This document shows, piece by piece, positions 17,649 through 26,038 of a stretch of DNA of 64,000 nucleotides. The DNA is from Kiritimatiellaceae bacterium (GTDB lineage: Bacteria > Verrucomicrobiota > Kiritimatiellia > Kiritimatiellales > Tichowtungiaceae). Numbering within the stretch: position 1 is the stretch's first letter; each line of letters begins with the position of its first letter. The stretch is from contig JABFQY010000002.1 in the NCBI GenBank assembly GCA_013141415.1, forward strand, positions 124,001 through 188,000, given 5' to 3'. The translations under genes and the position numbers were made by a program. The notes under the pieces are model-generated. The model was not told the DNA's origin and made no database searches. It saw only the letters and a list, made by a program, of their open reading frames with translations.

Positions 17649-18557
17649 ATGAGCATCCGTATCGGTATAACCTGCGGTGACGTCAACGGCATCGGGCCGG
17701 AAGTCGCTCTCAAAGCCGTCTCTTCCAAGCACTGGATCAGAGATGTTGAGTTTTTTCTGATCGGCCCTTCCGGCAAAGGCAAATGGAACATTCCGTTCGA
17801 CGGAAAACTGACGCCCGGTAAAATCACCGCCGATGCATCGCGAACCGCTGTCGTCGCGATTGAACGCGCCGTGCGCGGCTGTCTCGACGGCGAACTCGAC
17901 GCGATGGTCACGGCACCGATTTGTAAAGAGGGGCTTAAACTCGCCGGAGTAAATTATCCCGGCCACACCGAAATGATTGCCGCGCTTACCGGAACGAAAC
18001 GCTACGGCATGATGCTGATGGGCAAAGGCCTGCGCGTGATGCTCGCCACGCGCCACCTGCCGCTGCGCGCCGTCGCGGACGCGCTCACCAAAGAAAATAT
18101 TTTTGAAGCCATTGAGCTGACCGGCGAAGCGCTGAAGTGGTTCGGAATTAAAGACGGACGCATCGGCGTCTGCGGACTCAACCCTCACGCCGGTGATGGC
18201 AGCACGCTCGGCGACGAAGAATCCGCCGTCATTGCGCCCGCCATTGAAGCGGCCCGCGCCAAGGGCTTCAACGCCGTCGGCCCCATTCCGGCCGACGTGA
18301 TTTTTTTCCAGGCGTTGAATCATCAGTTCGATGCGGTCGTGGCGATGTATCATGACCAAGGTCTCGGCCCGCTCAAGATGCACGCGTTCGACTGCGGAGT
18401 GAATCTGACGGTCGGACTGCCGATCATCCGCACTTCACCCGACCACGGCACGGCGTTTAACATCGCCGGAAAAGGGATCGCCAAACCCGACAGCATGATC
18501 GCCGCCATCGAAACGGCCATTGAACTAGCCAAAGGTTCTAATCCGTGGAAAAAATAA
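17649..18557 (+). CDS. pdxA: 4-hydroxythreonine-4-phosphate dehydrogenase
   Basis: A 302-residue enzyme of pyridoxal 5'-phosphate synthesis that oxidises and decarboxylates 4-phosphohydroxy-L-threonine using NAD. It begins IRIGITCGDVNGIGPEVALK, the family N-terminus, and has the metal-binding histidines in PGHTEMIAALTG (near residue 104), CGLNPHAGDG (near residue 180) and VVAMYHDQGLGPLKM (near residue 236). The C-terminal PDHGTAFNIAGKGIA block is intact. It starts 8 bp after the SurA-like gene and overlaps rsmA by 13 bp. Slightly short relative to the E. coli enzyme but complete. Confidence 0.96.
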   Translation: MSIRIGITCGDVNGIGPEVALKAVSSKHWIRDVEFFLIGPSGKGKWNIPFDGKLTPGKITADASRTAVVAIERAVRGCLDGELDAMVTAPICKEGLKLAGVNYPGHTEMIAALTGTKRYGMMLMGKGLRVMLATRHLPLRAVADALTKENIFEAIELTGEALKWFGIKDGRIGVCGLNPHAGDGSTLGDEESAVIAPAIEAARAKGFNAVGPIPADVIFFQALNHQFDAVVAMYHDQGLGPLKMHAFDCGVNLTVGLPIIRTSPDHGTAFNIAGKGIAKPDSMIAAIETAIELAKGSNPWKK

Positions 18558-19390
18558 ATCCTTCAGGCAAGCTAACCAGCCCGTCGGTGATCCGGGCTTT
18601 GCTTGATTCGCTCGAACACCGCCCGAATAAAGGACTCGGTCAGAATTACCTGATTGATTCCAATATCCTCGGCATTATCGTCGCGGCAGCGGAAATTTCT
18701 CCGGCGGATCAGCTGCTCGAAATCGGCCCCGGCCTCGGCGCGCTGACGCAGGCGCTGCTGACCACCGGAGCAAAACTCACCGCGATAGAAAAAGACCGGA
18801 CGATGGTTGCGCATCTGCAGGAATACTTCCCGGCGCTTCCGCTGATTGAGCAGGATGTGCTCGACGTGAATCTAAACGAACTGTTCGCAGGCGGTATTAA
18901 TAAAATCGTCGCCAATCTGCCTTATTCCGTCGGGAGCCGATTCATCGTCGATGCCCTGGAAGCCGCACCGCTGCCGGAAAAAATGGTTTTCATGATACAG
19001 AAAGAAGTGGCCGACCGCCTGACTGCACAGCCAGGCGGAAAAGAATTCGGGCCGCTGGCGATCTGGAGCCAGCTGAATTACGACGTGAAGAACATCAAGA
19101 ACGTCAGCCCGACCTGCTTTATGCCCGCGCCGAAAGTGTGGTCGGCGGTAGTTCGTTTTGAAAAGCGCACTGCGCCGCTGGCCGATGTACCGGATTACGC
19201 GCGATTCAAAAAACTGATCAAGCTGGCCTTCACACAGCGCCGCAAACAGATCGGTTCCAATCTGCGGAAAAACGCGCCGGAATTTTTTGAAAGGCTGGAA
19301 CCGTGCGGAATCGATCCGGCGACACGGCCGGAGCAAATTACCATAAAACAATGGGCTGCACTGGCCCGAAAAGAGGAGTCGTCTATATGA
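18545..19390 (+). CDS. rsmA: 16S rRNA (adenine(1518/1519)-N6)-dimethyltransferase
   Basis: A 281-residue KsgA/Dim1 methyltransferase that dimethylates two adenines in helix 45 of 16S rRNA late in small-subunit assembly. It has KGLGQNYLIDSNIL near residue 29, the SAM-binding motif LEIGPGLGALT near residue 59, the acidic EKD near residue 82 and the catalytic NLPYSVGSRF near residue 124; the C-terminal FTQRRKQIGSNL block is present. The start is GTG at 18545, inside pdxA, preceded by AAAGG at a 9-bp spacing. The stop overlaps the next gene by 4 bp (ATGA), so surA, pdxA, rsmA and the glycosidase gene appear translationally linked. Confidence 0.96.
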   Translation: MEKINPSGKLTSPSVIRALLDSLEHRPNKGLGQNYLIDSNILGIIVAAAEISPADQLLEIGPGLGALTQALLTTGAKLTAIEKDRTMVAHLQEYFPALPLIEQDVLDVNLNELFAGGINKIVANLPYSVGSRFIVDALEAAPLPEKMVFMIQKEVADRLTAQPGGKEFGPLAIWSQLNYDVKNIKNVSPTCFMPAPKVWSAVVRFEKRTAPLADVPDYARFKKLIKLAFTQRRKQIGSNLRKNAPEFFERLEPCGIDPATRPEQITIKQWAALARKEESSI

Positions 19391-21345
19391 AAAAAGCTGC
19401 TTTTACCGAAGTCCCGCTGGCGGAAATCCGCCCGGGCGGATGGATTCAACGCTGGCTGGAAATTCAAAAGCACGGATTAACAGGTCACCTTGAGGTGGCG
19501 GGGTTTCCGTTCGCCAGTAAATTGTGGGCCTGTAAACATATTGCTTTCCAGTACGGAGAACCGTGGTGGCCTTATGAACAGACCGCTTACTGGATCGACG
19601 GATTCACCCGCTGCGGCTATCTGCTGGATGATCCCGAGCTGATGAAAAAGACCCGGGAGCAGGTTGATTACGTTCTCAAACACGCTGACCCGGACGGGTA
19701 TCTCGGACCGAAGGGTTGCAAAAAGCCTATGCCGGCCGGCCGGTGGTCTCATTCGATTTTTTTCCGCGCCATGATCGCGCATTTCTACGCCACCGGGGAC
19801 CAGCGGATTATTCCGGCGTTAAAAAAACACTATCTGTGCAGCGCATACGACTATGCAGGCGGAAGAGATGTCTGCAACGTTGAGATCATGTGCTGGCTGT
19901 ACGGACAGACCGGTGAAAGCAAACTGCTGGCCATGGCGGAGGAGGCTTATCAGGAATATGACCGTACCGCCAAGGGCCCCGAGCGCGATCTGCGGGCGTC
20001 GGAATTGAAAAAGGATACGCCGGCGACGATCCATGGCGTCACCTTTATTGAAACGGTGAAGCAAGGCTCCATTCTTTATATGTACACTGGCAACCGGCGG
20101 TATCTGCAGCCATCCGTGAACGGATTCCGGAAGCTGGACAGGCATCATATGCTGATCGACGGCGTGCCAAGTTCCCACGAAGAGCTGCACGGAAAAAGTC
20201 CGAAAGATGTGCATGAAACCTGCGATATTGCTGACTATGCGTGGAGCGCCGGATATCTCCTGATGGCAACAGGCCACACCGATTTCGCCGATAAAATTGA
20301 ACGGGCATGTTTTAACGCCGCGCCCGGAGCTGTAACACCGGACTTCAAGGCTTTGCAGTATTTCAGCGGCCCGAATCAGGTGGTGCTGAATAAAAATTCC
20401 AGCCACTCGCTTTCTTCCGCCGGAGGACAGTGGATGTGCTACCGCCCCAAGCCCGGAACAGAATGCTGTACCGGACAGATCAACCGGGTGATGCCCTGCT
20501 ATGTGTCCAGAATGTGGATGCAGAAAGACGGAAATCCTGCCGCCGTGCTCTACGGGCCGGGAAGCTATTCCTTCAAGTCCGGACGACAGGACATAACGAT
20601 CACGCAGGAAACCAACTATCCCTTCGGCGAAGAGATTGATTTCCTGTTCCGCATGAACCGCCCGGCAAAATTCACCTTCTGGCTACGGATTCCCGGCTGG
20701 TGCCGCAACGCAAAAATTCTGATCAACGGGAAACCGCTGAAGCGCAAGCTCACAGCAGGAACGATGACCGGCATCACCAGACTGTTCGCCCACACCGACC
20801 GGATCACTCTGGTGCTTCCGATGGAGCTGAACCGGATCGACTGGATCGGCGGCGGAGTTGCCATCGAGCGGGGCCCGCTACTTTACTCGCTCAAAATTGA
20901 AGAAGATCGGCGGATTGACTCGGATGATCCGAACCAGACCAAAGAGTTCCCCGCTTACGTCATGTTTCCAAAGAGTTCGTGGAACTATGCGCTCAGCCTG
21001 GATAAGAAACCTCTGTCCGAACAGATTGAAGTGCAGCTTCATGCCATGACCAGCGAGCCGTGGACGAATCCACCGGTCAGCCTGCGCGTGCCGGCCAAAA
21101 AAATCAAAGGCTGGACGCTGTCTCGCCCAGAATCCATTCCGGCGACAGAACGGGCTTTGCTGGATCCTGTTAATAATATTTGGGGGCCGAAACGGGCGAT
21201 GCAAAAAGGCGACTACCTGATGACGCCGGATTTACCCGACGAGAAAACCGTGAAGGCCGGTCTGAGCAAAAAAGAGGAACTCATCACACTGGTTCCATAC
21301 GGTTGCACCCAGCTGCGGCTCACCTTGTTTCCGTCTGACCGTTAA
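19387..21345 (+). CDS. DUF1680 glycoside hydrolase (beta-L-arabinofuranosidase-like, GH127/GH146)
   Basis: A 652-residue protein of the DUF1680 family, an (alpha/alpha)6 barrel with beta-sandwich domains. The metal/thiol catalytic centre of characterised members uses one glutamate and several cysteines; here the corresponding segments read VHETCDIADYAW (about residue 278) and GTECCTGQINRVM (about residue 357). The front of the barrel is typical (WWPYEQTAYWIDGFTRCGYL, HADPDGYLGP). No signal peptide is seen, so the enzyme should act inside the cell on imported oligosaccharides. It is fused translationally to the rsmA operon by an ATGA overlap, an unexpected place for a glycosidase. Convergent with galM, stops overlapping by 4 bp. 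Confidence 0.88.
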   Translation: MKKAAFTEVPLAEIRPGGWIQRWLEIQKHGLTGHLEVAGFPFASKLWACKHIAFQYGEPWWPYEQTAYWIDGFTRCGYLLDDPELMKKTREQVDYVLKHADPDGYLGPKGCKKPMPAGRWSHSIFFRAMIAHFYATGDQRIIPALKKHYLCSAYDYAGGRDVCNVEIMCWLYGQTGESKLLAMAEEAYQEYDRTAKGPERDLRASELKKDTPATIHGVTFIETVKQGSILYMYTGNRRYLQPSVNGFRKLDRHHMLIDGVPSSHEELHGKSPKDVHETCDIADYAWSAGYLLMATGHTDFADKIERACFNAAPGAVTPDFKALQYFSGPNQVVLNKNSSHSLSSAGGQWMCYRPKPGTECCTGQINRVMPCYVSRMWMQKDGNPAAVLYGPGSYSFKSGRQDITITQETNYPFGEEIDFLFRMNRPAKFTFWLRIPGWCRNAKILINGKPLKRKLTAGTMTGITRLFAHTDRITLVLPMELNRIDWIGGGVAIERGPLLYSLKIEEDRRIDSDDPNQTKEFPAYVMFPKSSWNYALSLDKKPLSEQIEVQLHAMTSEPWTNPPVSLRVPAKKIKGWTLSRPESIPATERALLDPVNNIWGPKRAMQKGDYLMTPDLPDEKTVKAGLSKKEELITLVPYGCTQLRLTLFPSDR

Positions 21346-22412
21346 CCCCGGCGGACGGAAAATTTATAAACCGTCTGAGAGGCGAAGAGTTCGCCGGGAT
21401 GCAGGATCGTATTCGGAAACTGCGGACGGTTGGGTGAGTCGGGATAGTGCTGAGTTTCGAGACAGAATCCGCCGCGCCGGACATATGCACATCCGCCTTT
21501 CCCCTGGTCTTTTCCTTTAAGAAAATTGCCAGCATAAAACTGCACGCCCGGCTCGGTGGTGTAAACTTCCATCACACGGCCGCTCGCCGGATCTTCCGCG
21601 CGGGCTGCAAAACTCAGTTCGCCTTCCGATTGTTTATTAAGACAAAAGTTGTGGTCGTAGCCGGGGCTTTTTGCGATTTGAAGCTGTTCGTAGTCGGCGT
21701 CGATCCGCTGTCCGATGGCAGCCGGTGTTCGGAAGTCGAACGGCGTATCTTTCACCGGACGAATCTCGCCCAGCGGATTGCCCGTTGCGTCTGTCGGAAG
21801 AAATGTGTCGGCGTTGATGGTTAAAATCTGCGCCCCGTGACATCCGGCATCGTGTCCGGCCAGATTGAAATAGCTGTGATTGGTGAAGTTAACCGGCGTG
21901 GCCCGATCCGTTACGGCCGTGTAGTCCAGCTTCAGTTCATTTTCTTCCGTGAGGGTGAATGTGACCGTCGCGTCCAGATTGCCGGGATAGTTTTCTTCGC
22001 CGTCCGGGCTGCGATAACTCATCCGTACCGCATTTTTTTCCGCCAGCGGTTCCGCCCGCCAGATTCGTTTGTCGAAACCGCGATCGCCGCCGTGCAGAGC
22101 GTGAATTCCATCGCCGTTGCGGGCCAGCTGGAATTCTTTGCCTCCGAGTTTAAACCGTCCGTGAGCAATCCGGTTGGCAAAACGTCCGACTGTGCATCCA
22201 AAGAATGGTGTTCCGGAACCGTATTCCGCCGCCGTGTCAAATCCCAGCACGATGTCCGCCATCTGCCCGCTTTTATCCGGAGTCTCAATCGAAAGAATCG
22301 TCGCGCCGTGATTCATGATGCGAACCTGAACCCCGTTCGTATTCGTCAGCGTGAATAGTTCGACGTCTTCGCCGTACGGGTTTTTTCCGAAAGTCTCTTT
22401 TTTTAGCGACAT
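21342..22412 (-). CDS. galM: Aldose 1-epimerase (mutarotase)
   Basis: A 356-residue GalM that interconverts the alpha and beta anomers of galactose and other aldoses, feeding galactokinase. Substrate and catalytic residues are visible in VGRFANRIAHGRF, DGIHALHGGDRGFDK (first histidine), NFTNHSYFNLAGHD (catalytic histidine) and the C-terminal TEPGVQFYAGNFL with its catalytic glutamate near the CLETQHYPDSPNRPQFP block. ATG 22412 was chosen because AGGAAAAATC precedes it; an in-frame codon 57 bp further upstream adds a non-conserved leader. Divergent from galK with about 160 bp between starts, so both likely share a control region for galactose use. Confidence 0.95.
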   Translation of the reverse strand: MSLKKETFGKNPYGEDVELFTLTNTNGVQVRIMNHGATILSIETPDKSGQMADIVLGFDTAAEYGSGTPFFGCTVGRFANRIAHGRFKLGGKEFQLARNGDGIHALHGGDRGFDKRIWRAEPLAEKNAVRMSYRSPDGEENYPGNLDATVTFTLTEENELKLDYTAVTDRATPVNFTNHSYFNLAGHDAGCHGAQILTINADTFLPTDATGNPLGEIRPVKDTPFDFRTPAAIGQRIDADYEQLQIAKSPGYDHNFCLNKQSEGELSFAARAEDPASGRVMEVYTTEPGVQFYAGNFLKGKDQGKGGCAYVRRGGFCLETQHYPDSPNRPQFPNTILHPGELFASQTVYKFSVRRG

Positions 22413-22573
22413 GATTTTTCCTGTGTTGCGGTTCTGAGCAAGGCGGACATGTTTATGGAACCAGCACAAAAAGTAAATCGTATCTTCATTTCAGGCAATT
22501 TTTCGCCAGTTCTCTCTTCACAATGCGCAATGCGCCCTGTACTTTTTCCCGACTCAAAAGGAGCCCGGCCAGA

Positions 22574-23746
22574 ATGAATAAAGAATCCGCTGTTAAAAAA
22601 ACTGTTGCCGAACACATTAAAAATTTCGGCGAGAAGCCGGAATGTATTGCCTGGGCGCCGGGCCGCATCGAGGTGGTTGGAAACCATACAGACTATAATG
22701 CCGGCACCGTGCTTTCAGCCGCCATCGATAAAGGTCATTGTTTCTGTATCTCGCGTTCAACCCGTCCGGGTATTCACCTTTTCGCCGCCGACGCCGGGCA
22801 GCGTGCCAGCTTTACCACCGCCGACAACAGCAAAGTTCCGAATATCGGAAGCGGAAATTATGTTAAAGGCGTTTTCTATTTTATTCAGGAATTTTTGGGG
22901 CAACCCATCGACGGCCTCGACTGCACTTCTTTCGGTGCCGTTCCGCTCGGTGCCGGACTCTCCAGCTCGGCGGCACTGGAGGTCTCCGCCGCCTTCGCCG
23001 TGCTGAAGATTCTCAATGTTACCGTGGATAAAAAAGAAATCGCCCGGCTGTGCCAAAAGGCGGAACACCAGTTTGCAGGAACCAAATGCGGACTGCTCGA
23101 CCAGTTTTCCAGCATCTTCGGACGCGATCACGGCCTGATTCATTCGGATTTCCGGACGCTGGAGGTTTCCCCGGTTCCGCTGCCGGACGATATTGAATTT
23201 CTGGTCGTCAACCCGCACGTCAAACACAGTCTCGCCGACTCGCCCTATAATGAACGGCGCGAACGTTGCGAACAGGCTGCAGCACAACTGGCAAAACTCC
23301 TTCCTCATCCGGTCTCCGCACTGCGGGACGTTTCGCCGGAAGAGTTTGAAGCGCTTCGATCAAAAATCGATCCCGCCGCCGCAAAACGCGCCGCGCATGT
23401 CGTCGGCGAAATTGACCGCGTAGAAAAAGGCCGCGCCCTGCTTCGCAACGGAGATGTTGCGGCGTTCGGAAACCTTTTGTTCGATTCGCACCGGAGTTCC
23501 ATCGAAAACTTTGAAAATTCCTGCCCCGAACTCGACGTGGTTGTGGAAGCCGCCCGTTCGGCCGGAGCCTTTGGCGCGAGATTGTCCGGCGGCGGATTCG
23601 GCGGCAGCGCGATTGTGATGGTGCGCGCCAATCAGGCAAAAGAGATCTCCGCGAAGATTTCAGAGTTCTGCAGAGCAAGGGGTCTGATGCCGGAAATTCT
23701 CGCTGTTATTCCGTCCGCTGGTGCCCAGCTTATCGGCGAGGCCTAA
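22574..23746 (+). CDS. galK: Galactokinase
   Basis: A 390-residue GHMP kinase that phosphorylates galactose at C1 in the Leloir pathway. The galactokinase signature reads GRIEVVGNHTDYNAG near residue 30 (many members have GRvnliGeHtDYn), the ATP-binding GHMP motif is PLGAGLSSSAALEVSAAF near residue 133, and the C-terminal GHMP motif is RLSGGGFGGSAIVMV near residue 336. The ATG at 22574 follows AAGGAG at a suitable distance. Adjacent galM and the upstream DUF1680 glycosidase make a small galactose/arabinose-side-chain utilisation group. The last 4 bp overlap the stop of the convergent glycosyltransferase gene. Confidence 0.95.
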   Translation: MNKESAVKKTVAEHIKNFGEKPECIAWAPGRIEVVGNHTDYNAGTVLSAAIDKGHCFCISRSTRPGIHLFAADAGQRASFTTADNSKVPNIGSGNYVKGVFYFIQEFLGQPIDGLDCTSFGAVPLGAGLSSSAALEVSAAFAVLKILNVTVDKKEIARLCQKAEHQFAGTKCGLLDQFSSIFGRDHGLIHSDFRTLEVSPVPLPDDIEFLVVNPHVKHSLADSPYNERRERCEQAAAQLAKLLPHPVSALRDVSPEEFEALRSKIDPAAAKRAAHVVGEIDRVEKGRALLRNGDVAAFGNLLFDSHRSSIENFENSCPELDVVVEAARSAGAFGARLSGGGFGGSAIVMVRANQAKEISAKISEFCRARGLMPEILAVIPSAGAQLIGEA

Positions 23747-24513
23747 CGCGGCTGACAGCATTTAAACCGTCCCGAGCCGGCCTGCACACGACAGACCGGT
23801 GCGCGGCGAAACCGCGCGCGAAAATAAAGCTTCCAGACCATCACGAGCGCTTCGAAAATAATGTTTTTCGACATTTTCGAGGCGCCGGAGCGGCGCTCTT
23901 CAAACACGATCGGCACTTCAACAATCCGGCAACCGATGCGCCAGGCCATATGAGTCATCTCGACCTGAAACGAATAGCCGCTGGATTCAATTTGATCGAG
24001 CGGAATGGCTTCCAGTACGCAACGACGGAAACATTTGAAGCCGCCGGTCGGATCGGTGAACGGCATGCCGGTAACCAGTTTGACGTACACCCCGGCACCG
24101 CGACTCAGGAAAAGCCGGCGCAACGGCCAGTTGATGACGCGAATGCCGTTCAGATAACGCGAGCCAAGAACCAGTCCTGCGTCTTTAGCGGCGGCGCGCA
24201 GCTTCGGAACATCGGCGGGGTTATGGGAAAAGTCGGCGTCCATCTCGCAAATGAACTCGTACCGGCGTTCCAGCGCCCACTTGAAGCCGGCGATATAGGC
24301 GCGTCCCAGTCCGTTTTTCTCCGCACGATGCATCACTTTCACGCGGGAATCCGCAGCGGCCATCTCGTCCACAATGGCTCCGGTGCCGTCCGGTGAGTTG
24401 TCGTCGACAAAAAGAATATTCACATCCGGAGAACTTGCGAACACAGCGTCGGCGATGGCGCGGACATTTTCGCACTCGTTATACGTCGGTATGATGATCA
24501 GCGTGTCATTCAT
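23743..24513 (-). CDS. Polyprenol-phosphate mannosyltransferase-type GT2 glycosyltransferase
   Basis: A 256-residue GT-A glycosyltransferase of the Dpm1/Ppm1 type, which loads a sugar from its nucleotide form onto a polyprenyl phosphate carrier at the inner membrane face. It begins with LIIIPTYNECENV, then ILFVDDNSPDGTG, the D-x-D motif CEMDADFSHNP near residue 90, and the acceptor-site region DPTGGFKCFRR and EVPIVFEERRSGASKMS. There are no C-terminal membrane helices, as in the short class of these enzymes. The start at 24513 is right because the upstream in-frame extension only translates the antisense of the tRNA-Pro gene. Confidence 0.93.
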   Translation of the reverse strand: MNDTLIIIPTYNECENVRAIADAVFASSPDVNILFVDDNSPDGTGAIVDEMAAADSRVKVMHRAEKNGLGRAYIAGFKWALERRYEFICEMDADFSHNPADVPKLRAAAKDAGLVLGSRYLNGIRVINWPLRRLFLSRGAGVYVKLVTGMPFTDPTGGFKCFRRCVLEAIPLDQIESSGYSFQVEMTHMAWRIGCRIVEVPIVFEERRSGASKMSKNIIFEALVMVWKLYFRARFRRAPVCRVQAGSGRFKCCQPR

Positions 24514-24618
24514 AATGCCGCGGAGCCTACTTGAAAAGAGGCGCCTAACGCAAGTCGAAGCCGGTTTAATATTGCGTTTACCGGAAGCTTCGCCGATATT
24601 GTCGCGCTTTCGTAAACG

Positions 24619-24695
24619 CGGGGAGTAGCTCAGTCTGGTAGAGCGCTTGGTTTGGGACCAAGAAGTCGCAGGTTCGAATCCTGTTTCCCCGACCA
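24619..24695 (+). tRNA. tRNA-Pro (TGG)
   Basis: Cloverleaf read directly: acceptor CGGGGAG pairs with TTCCCCG, anticodon stem CTTGG/CCAAG with loop TTTGGGA giving anticodon TGG, T arm GCAGG-TTCGAAT-CCTGT, discriminator A, and encoded CCA at 24693-24695. No intron or variable-arm oddity. Confidence 0.97.
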
Positions 24696-24766
24696 CTTCG
24701 GCGCCGCTTTCAGGCCGCATGAAAAAAGCTTCCCGCATACCGGAAACGCGCTATTGTTCCTTCCTG

Positions 24767-25054
24767 ATGATATTTCCTGTCATAGCATTTATGACGCTCG
24801 GCGGCGGCGAGCTGATTGTGGTTATGCTGGCGCTGTTACTCCTCTTCGGCCCCAAAGATGCGCCGCGCATCCTGCGCGGCATCCAACGTGTTCTGAATAA
24901 GTTGCAACGCGCGACAGCCGACCTCCGTTACAAGCTGATGTACGAAGATCTGCATTCAACCCCGCCCGAAAATTCCAAAGATACCGCAACAAGCGCCGAC
25001 GAAGTCCCGGCATCCCCGCCAGAGGATGTGTCCAATCATGAAAAACCTGTTTAA
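24767..25054 (+). CDS. tatA: TatA/TatB-family twin-arginine translocase subunit
   Basis: A 95-residue protein with an N-terminal membrane helix (MIFPVIAFMTLGGGELIVVM, continuing ALLLLFG) followed by the FGP hinge and an amphipathic helix (KDAPRILRGIQRVLNKLQRA), the TatA/B plan, and a polar acidic tail. It may serve as TatB-like partner since a second, shorter TatA follows tatC. The start is uncertain: ATG 24719 and ATG 24791 are also in frame; 24767 places the helix at the very N-terminus as in relatives. Its 3' end overlaps tatC by 17 bp. Confidence 0.85.
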   Translation: MIFPVIAFMTLGGGELIVVMLALLLLFGPKDAPRILRGIQRVLNKLQRATADLRYKLMYEDLHSTPPENSKDTATSADEVPASPPEDVSNHEKPV

Positions 25055-25838
25055 AAAACTAACGCCGCAGTTTGGTTACCGCGATAAAGAGCTGTCTTTT
25101 CTGGAGCATCTGGAAGAGTTCCGTACCATGCTGATTCGCTGTCTGCTGACACTGGCTGTTGCAACCGCAGCGTGCATCCCTCTGGCAAAGCCCCTGCTCA
25201 ACTGGTTGCAGGCGCCGCTATTGCAGGTGGCGGAGAAAAACCACTATACCTTCGAATTAATCACCACGTCACCCATTGAAGGATTTCTGCAGGTGATGAA
25301 AATTGTTTTCGCCTCCGGCGTTCTACTGAGTCTGCCTTTCATCATCTATTTCGCTGCCCGCTTTATCTTTCCGGGACTCAAGGCAAGAGAGCAGAAATTT
25401 CTGGTGTACGGGGGTCTGGCGGGTGCCGTCCTCTTCGCCGGCGGCGTGACGCTCTGCTATACCGTCACTCTGCCGATCGCCATCAAGATCATGTTCTATT
25501 TCAACAATTATCTGGGCGCGACCGCTAACTGGAAAATTGACACCTATCTCAGTTTTGTCATGCAGTTGCTGGTCAGCTTCGGGCTGATTTTTGAACTGCC
25601 GCTGATTCTGCTTCTTCTGGGACATTTGGGCGTTATTTCCACCGCTCAGATGCGCAAATATCGCCGGCACGTGGTTATCGGCATTTTGATCATTGCCATG
25701 GCGCTGACCCCCGGGCCGGATGTAATCTCTCAATTACAAATGGCCATCCCGCTCTACATATTGTATGAACTGTGCGTCTTGATTCTGCTCCTCCGTGACC
25801 GGAAGAGCCGTAAAGAAAAGGAAGGAAGCGGAAAATGA
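25038..25838 (+). CDS. tatC: Sec-independent protein translocase TatC
   Basis: A 266-residue inner-membrane protein with six predicted helices, the receptor for twin-arginine signal peptides. The N-terminal cytoplasmic motif [18 protein letters not shown] (conserved HLEELR-type segment) is near residue 21, followed by helix 1; the FxxPFxxYQ-like segment appears as [17 protein letters not shown] near residue 94, and the P3 loop glutamate lies in [17 protein letters not shown]-terminal [20 protein letters not shown] is typical. ATG 25038 is preceded by AGAGGA. It overlaps both neighbouring tatA-type genes, so all three Tat components are made from one transcript. Confidence 0.96.
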   Translation: MKNLFKKLTPQFGYRDKELSFLEHLEEFRTMLIRCLLTLAVATAACIPLAKPLLNWLQAPLLQVAEKNHYTFELITTSPIEGFLQVMKIVFASGVLLSLPFIIYFAARFIFPGLKAREQKFLVYGGLAGAVLFAGGVTLCYTVTLPIAIKIMFYFNNYLGATANWKIDTYLSFVMQLLVSFGLIFELPLILLLLGHLGVISTAQMRKYRRHVVIGILIIAMALTPGPDVISQLQMAIPLYILYELCVLILLLRDRKSRKEKEGSGK

Positions 25839-26035
25839 ATATCGGTGCCCCTGAAATTCTGTTGATCGTTTTTGTCGTCCTGCTTCTGTTCGGCAGCAAA
25901 AAGCTGCCGGAACTGGCCCGTGCGCTTGGCAAAAGCCTGAATGAGTTCAAACGCGGCCAGACAGAGAGCGCGCCTGAAAAGAAAATTGAAAAACAGGCGG
26001 AGCCCGCTGAGCCGGATGAAAAGAAAACGCCCTGA
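25835..26035 (+). CDS. tatA: TatA-family translocase subunit (second copy)
   Basis: A 66-residue Tat[21 protein letters not shown] membrane helix, hinge SKKLPE, amphipathic helix [15 protein letters not shown], acidic tail ending EKKTP. TatA oligomers form the translocation site for folded proteins. It starts inside the tatC stop (ATGA overlap). The longer homologue upstream of tatC suggests division of labour between a TatB-like and a TatA-like subunit. The stop is 4 bp from the stop of the convergent NifA-like gene, leaving no room for a separate terminator. Confidence 0.93.
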   Translation: MNIGAPEILLIVFVVLLLFGSKKLPELARALGKSLNEFKRGQTESAPEKKIEKQAEPAEPDEKKTP

Positions 26036-26038
26036 TGA

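Noticed and set aside
23743-24738. 75-codon N-terminal extension of the glycosyltransferase
   Set aside because: The extension reads the antisense of tRNA-Pro (GETGFEPATSWSQTKR text), a known annotation artefact.
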